Assembly (NCBI GenBank): GCA_011321985.1
Contig: DROB01000467.1
Location: 1 to 7,868 of the forward strand
Direction of reading: 5' to 3'
From: Gammaproteobacteria bacterium
GTDB taxonomy: Bacteria > Pseudomonadota > Gammaproteobacteria > SZUA-229
Length of the DNA stretch: 7,868 nucleotides
Positions 5,870 through 7,868 of this stretch are shown here, piece by piece; position 1 is the stretch's first letter, and each line of letters opens with the position of its first letter. Below the pieces are notes generated by a model that saw only the letters and a list, made by a program, of their open reading frames with translations, had not been told where the DNA came from and did no database searches. Made by a program: the position numbers and the translations under genes.

Positions 5870-7241
5870 TCAGAGCATGAATACCGGTGAAGATACAACA
5901 TACCGTCGGAGTCCTATCTGGTGTGAGATCTTGCAGAAATATAAATCACGTGCCGAAAATAATGTACCGTTGGTGGTAGAAGGCAAGCTCAACAGGATGG
6001 TGGGGCTGACACTTGAAACAGTCGGATGTCAGGCGGCTGTTGGTGCGCGCTGCCTGGTGACCTCTCCGGATGGTGATGTCGAAGCCGAAGTTGTCGGTTT
6101 TTCCGGTGAACGTTTATACCTGATGCCGACAGGGGATAGCCGTGGCCTGGTTCCTGATGCCCCGGTGATTCCGGGTAAAGGCATGTATAAAGCTAAAGTA
6201 GGTAATGGATTACTCGGTCGTGTTATCGATGCCGCAGGCAAACCCCTGGATGGGAAAGGCCCTATCGAATATACGCACAGTCTGCCACTGGCCGGTAAAC
6301 CGGGTAACCCCCTCGCACGTTGGGCGATAAAGGAACCACTGGATGTCGGTGTTACAGCCATTAATTCGTTACTCACCGTCGGCCGTGGACAGCGAATCGG
6401 CTTATTTGCCGGTAGTGGTGTGGGTAAGAGTGTGTTGCTGGGAATGATGACGCGTTTCACTAAAGCCGATATTGTCATCGTCGGCCTGATCGGTGAGCGG
6501 GGTCGAGAAGTAAAAGAATTTGTCGATAATATTTTAGGTGAGCAGGGCATGGCACGTTCGGTGGTGGTGGCCAGCCCGGCGGACAGCCCGCCATTGATGC
6601 GTATGCACGGTGCCTGGCTGGCGACCACTGTCGCAGAATATTTTCGTGATCAGGGTTTGAATGTTCTACTGTTGATGGATTCGTTGACCCGTTTCGCACA
6701 GGCTCAGCGTGAGATCGCACTGGCCATCGGTGAGCCTCCTGCCACCAAAGGTTATCCCCCCTCTGTATTTGCTAAATTACCACAGCTGGTCGAGCGTGCA
6801 GGAAATAACGGTGAAAAAGGCGGGTCGATCACCGCTTTTTACACCGTACTTGCTGAAGGTGATGATACCAATGATCCCATCGTCGATTCTGCACGAGCCG
6901 TACTCGATGGCCATATCATGCTATCGAGACAGATTGCAGAAGAAGGGCACTTCCCCGCCATCGATGTAGAGGCATCTGTTAGCCGGGTGATGAACGATGT
7001 GGTCTCGGACAAACATAAAGCAGCAGCGATGCGTTTCAAACAATTACATTCTATCTATCAGCGTAATCGTGATCTTATCAGTGTCGGTGCATATCAATAT
7101 GGCAGTGACCCATCGATAGATGAAGCCATCGACTGTAACGATGCCTTCCTGCAATTCCTACGACAGGATACCGGCGAAGCTTTCTCGTATGAGGACAGTA
7201 TAAGAGCACTGGAAAACCTGGTTTCTAATCAGGTTCTATAG
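5862..7241 (+). CDS. fliI: Flagellum-specific export ATPase FliI
   Basis: ATPase of the flagellar type III export apparatus, related to the F1 beta subunit. As a hexamer it hydrolyses ATP to help load and unfold export substrates at the gate. It is 459 aa, the usual length. Visible parts are the P-loop AGSGVGKS (183-190, K189), GERGRE (211-216) with catalytic E212, Walker B LLLMD (269-273), and the alpha/beta ATPase signature PAIDVEASVS (365-374) followed by R375, at the arginine-finger position. No catalytic residue is missing. The start at ATG 5862 overlaps the fliH stop by 8 bp (ATGACTGA) and follows the G-rich site. A GTG at 5856 is possible but less likely. The frame stays open upstream to at least 5823, which makes the G8 tract interesting. 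A virulence-type SctN ATPase is excluded by the flagellar context. Confidence 0.97.
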   Translation: MTDQSMNTGEDTTYRRSPIWCEILQKYKSRAENNVPLVVEGKLNRMVGLTLETVGCQAAVGARCLVTSPDGDVEAEVVGFSGERLYLMPTGDSRGLVPDAPVIPGKGMYKAKVGNGLLGRVIDAAGKPLDGKGPIEYTHSLPLAGKPGNPLARWAIKEPLDVGVTAINSLLTVGRGQRIGLFAGSGVGKSVLLGMMTRFTKADIVIVGLIGERGREVKEFVDNILGEQGMARSVVVASPADSPPLMRMHGAWLATTVAEYFRDQGLNVLLLMDSLTRFAQAQREIALAIGEPPATKGYPPSVFAKLPQLVERAGNNGEKGGSITAFYTVLAEGDDTNDPIVDSARAVLDGHIMLSRQIAEEGHFPAIDVEASVSRVMNDVVSDKHKAAAMRFKQLHSIYQRNRDLISVGAYQYGSDPSIDEAIDCNDAFLQFLRQDTGEAFSYEDSIRALENLVSNQVL

Positions 7242-7252
7242 CAGAGGTTACC

Positions 7253-7702
7253 ATGGAAGACATAAAAGAAATGCGCAGTCTCGTCGAGAAAGCAAAACGT
7301 GAAGAAGTCAAAGCATTTAATGAGATGACCAGTGATGAAGAAACAGCAAGAGAGCAACAGATGCAGCTGGATACCTGTATAACTTACCGTGAAGAGTGTC
7401 TTTCAGGTATGAAAAATGCCGGTCAGTCAGGCCTGTCCGTGGTACAGGTCAGAGAATGTCAGCTATTAGTAAAATACCTTGACTCGGTGGTAGAGACCAG
7501 GCAATACAAGGCAGATATCAGTAATGACAGTTTTGAGAAGTCTGAAAAGGCATGGAAGAAAAAAAATGAGCATTATATAAATTTAAAAGAACAGCTGAAG
7601 CAGCGTGAGATAGAAGAACGAGAAAGAAGAGAAAATCAGATGGTCGGTGGGGAAGATAGTACTTCAGCCGCAGCTGAAAAGAAAAAAGCCTTCAACAAAT
7701 AA
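7253..7702 (+). CDS. FliJ-family coiled-coil protein, divergent copy
   Basis: 149 aa, close to FliJ length (147 in E. coli), highly charged and predicted to be almost entirely helical, with no membrane segment or signal peptide. The pattern fits FliJ: an N-terminal helix with LVEKAKREE (10-18), then YREECLSGMKNAGQSGLSVV (45-64), which matches the FliJ hinge 'Y+.ey......G..g..', then KYLDSVVETRQ (74-84) and EKAWKKKNEHYINLKEQL (98-115). A tail of about 30 residues rich in E, R, K, A and S ends the protein. FliJ is the central stalk of the FliH-FliI ATPase, contacts FlhA and escorts chaperones. The gene starts 11 bp after fliI, with AGAGG (7243-7247) five bases before the ATG. It sits where fliJ normally does, yet the following gene also begins like FliJ and fits the family better at its N-terminus. 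Three cysteines (C42, C49, C69) are present. A run of eight A lies at 7559-7566. Family membership is by pattern only, and which copy is the orthologue is open. Confidence 0.75.
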   Translation: MEDIKEMRSLVEKAKREEVKAFNEMTSDEETAREQQMQLDTCITYREECLSGMKNAGQSGLSVVQVRECQLLVKYLDSVVETRQYKADISNDSFEKSEKAWKKKNEHYINLKEQLKQREIEERERRENQMVGGEDSTSAAAEKKKAFNK

Positions 7703-7731
7703 AAGAGAAGGTCAGCCTGCTATCTCAATAT

Positions 7732-7735
7732 GGGA
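7732..7735 (+). promoter_or_regulatory. Probable ribosome binding site of the last gene
   Basis: GGGA lies six bases before the ATG at 7742 and is itself part of a run with in-frame ATGs at 7730, 7736, 7739 and 7742. AGAGAAGG (7704-7711) is farther away, 18 bases before the ATG at 7730. The closer site favours a start at 7742 (MTNSKKLQP), though 7730, 7736 and 7739 cannot be ruled out. Confidence 0.45.
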
Positions 7736-7741
7736 ATGATG

Positions 7742-7868
7742 ATGACAAACTCTAAAAAATTACAACCGATAGCCAAACTGGCAGAACAGAATGAACGTGG
7801 TGCAGCACGTGATCACGGTAAGGTCCTGCACGCATTACAACAGCAGGAAAACCAGCTGGATGAATTGA
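7742..7868 (+). CDS. fliJ: Flagellar export chaperone/stalk protein FliJ, 5' part (runs past the window end)
   Basis: Only 42 codons are inside the window. The frame stays open to the last base. The peptide starts MTNSKKLQPIAKLAEQNERG and continues AARDHGKVLHALQQQENQLDEL. The pattern SK+LQP..KLAE..E..AAR..G......L...E.QL.EL is the typical N-terminus of gammaproteobacterial FliJ. FliJ is a small helical hairpin that sits in the FliI ring, contacts FlhA and couples ATP hydrolysis to export. The gene follows the other FliJ-like gene by 39 bp in the same direction and is presumably in the same operon. Four in-frame ATGs crowd the start (7730, 7736, 7739, 7742). The last is chosen for the GGGA spacing and because MTNSK fits the family. 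The length of the full protein and intactness of its second helix cannot be judged. Confidence 0.75.
   Translation, partial: MTNSKKLQPIAKLAEQNERGAARDHGKVLHALQQQENQLDEL

Noticed and set aside
6550..6565. TGGCACG, a perfect sigma54 -24 element, inside fliI
   Set aside because: The matching -12 position reads GTGG rather than TTGC, and the site lies in the middle of a conserved coding region.
6029..6628. Long open frame on the minus strand (199 codons) opposite fliI
   Set aside because: It is the shadow of a strongly conserved gene, with low-complexity Pro/Ser/Arg/Thr-rich translation and no recognisable family.

Overview
The window is one side of a flagellar gene cluster, all on the + strand. 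The order is flrB(fleS)-flrC(fleR)-fliE-fliF-fliG-fliH-fliI-fliJ-like-fliJ. This order, with a two-component sensor/sigma54-activator pair directly before fliEFGHIJ, is typical of polar-flagellate Gammaproteobacteria (Vibrio, Pseudomonas and relatives). GC content looks moderate and codon use looks even across the genes. I cannot name the genus. There are no tRNA or rRNA genes, mobile elements, CRISPR arrays or clear intrinsic terminators, and no gene-free stretch longer than about 75 bases.

Layout. Positions 1-682 hold the 3' part of the sensor kinase FlrB/FleS (end of the dimerisation helix plus the ATPase domain). It overlaps by 4 bp with flrC/fleR (679-2106), a receiver-AAA+-Fis activator. 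A 75-bp gap follows. It contains a near-consensus sigma28 (FliA) promoter whose -35 element overlaps the flrC stop codon, then a small dyad and a good ribosome binding site. Next come fliE (2182-2505), fliF (2562-4205), fliG (4198-5238), fliH (5231-5869) and fliI (5862-7241). Two consecutive FliJ-type genes end the window: a divergent complete one (7253-7702) and a canonical one cut by the window end (7742-7868).

How the parts work together. FlrB phosphorylates FlrC, which drives sigma54 promoters of mid-tier flagellar genes. FliF forms the MS ring in the inner membrane, FliE joins it to the rod, and FliG on its cytoplasmic face is the rotor and switch protein. FliH, FliI and FliJ form the soluble ATPase of the flagellar type III export apparatus.

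Most of the window is ordinary and well conserved, and I see no unknown system in it. Four things deserve a second look: the sigma28-type promoter in front of a basal-body operon, the tandem pair of FliJ-family genes, a G8 tract at the fliH/fliI junction where loss of one G would fuse the two proteins, and an identical 8-bp stop/start overlap at three consecutive junctions.
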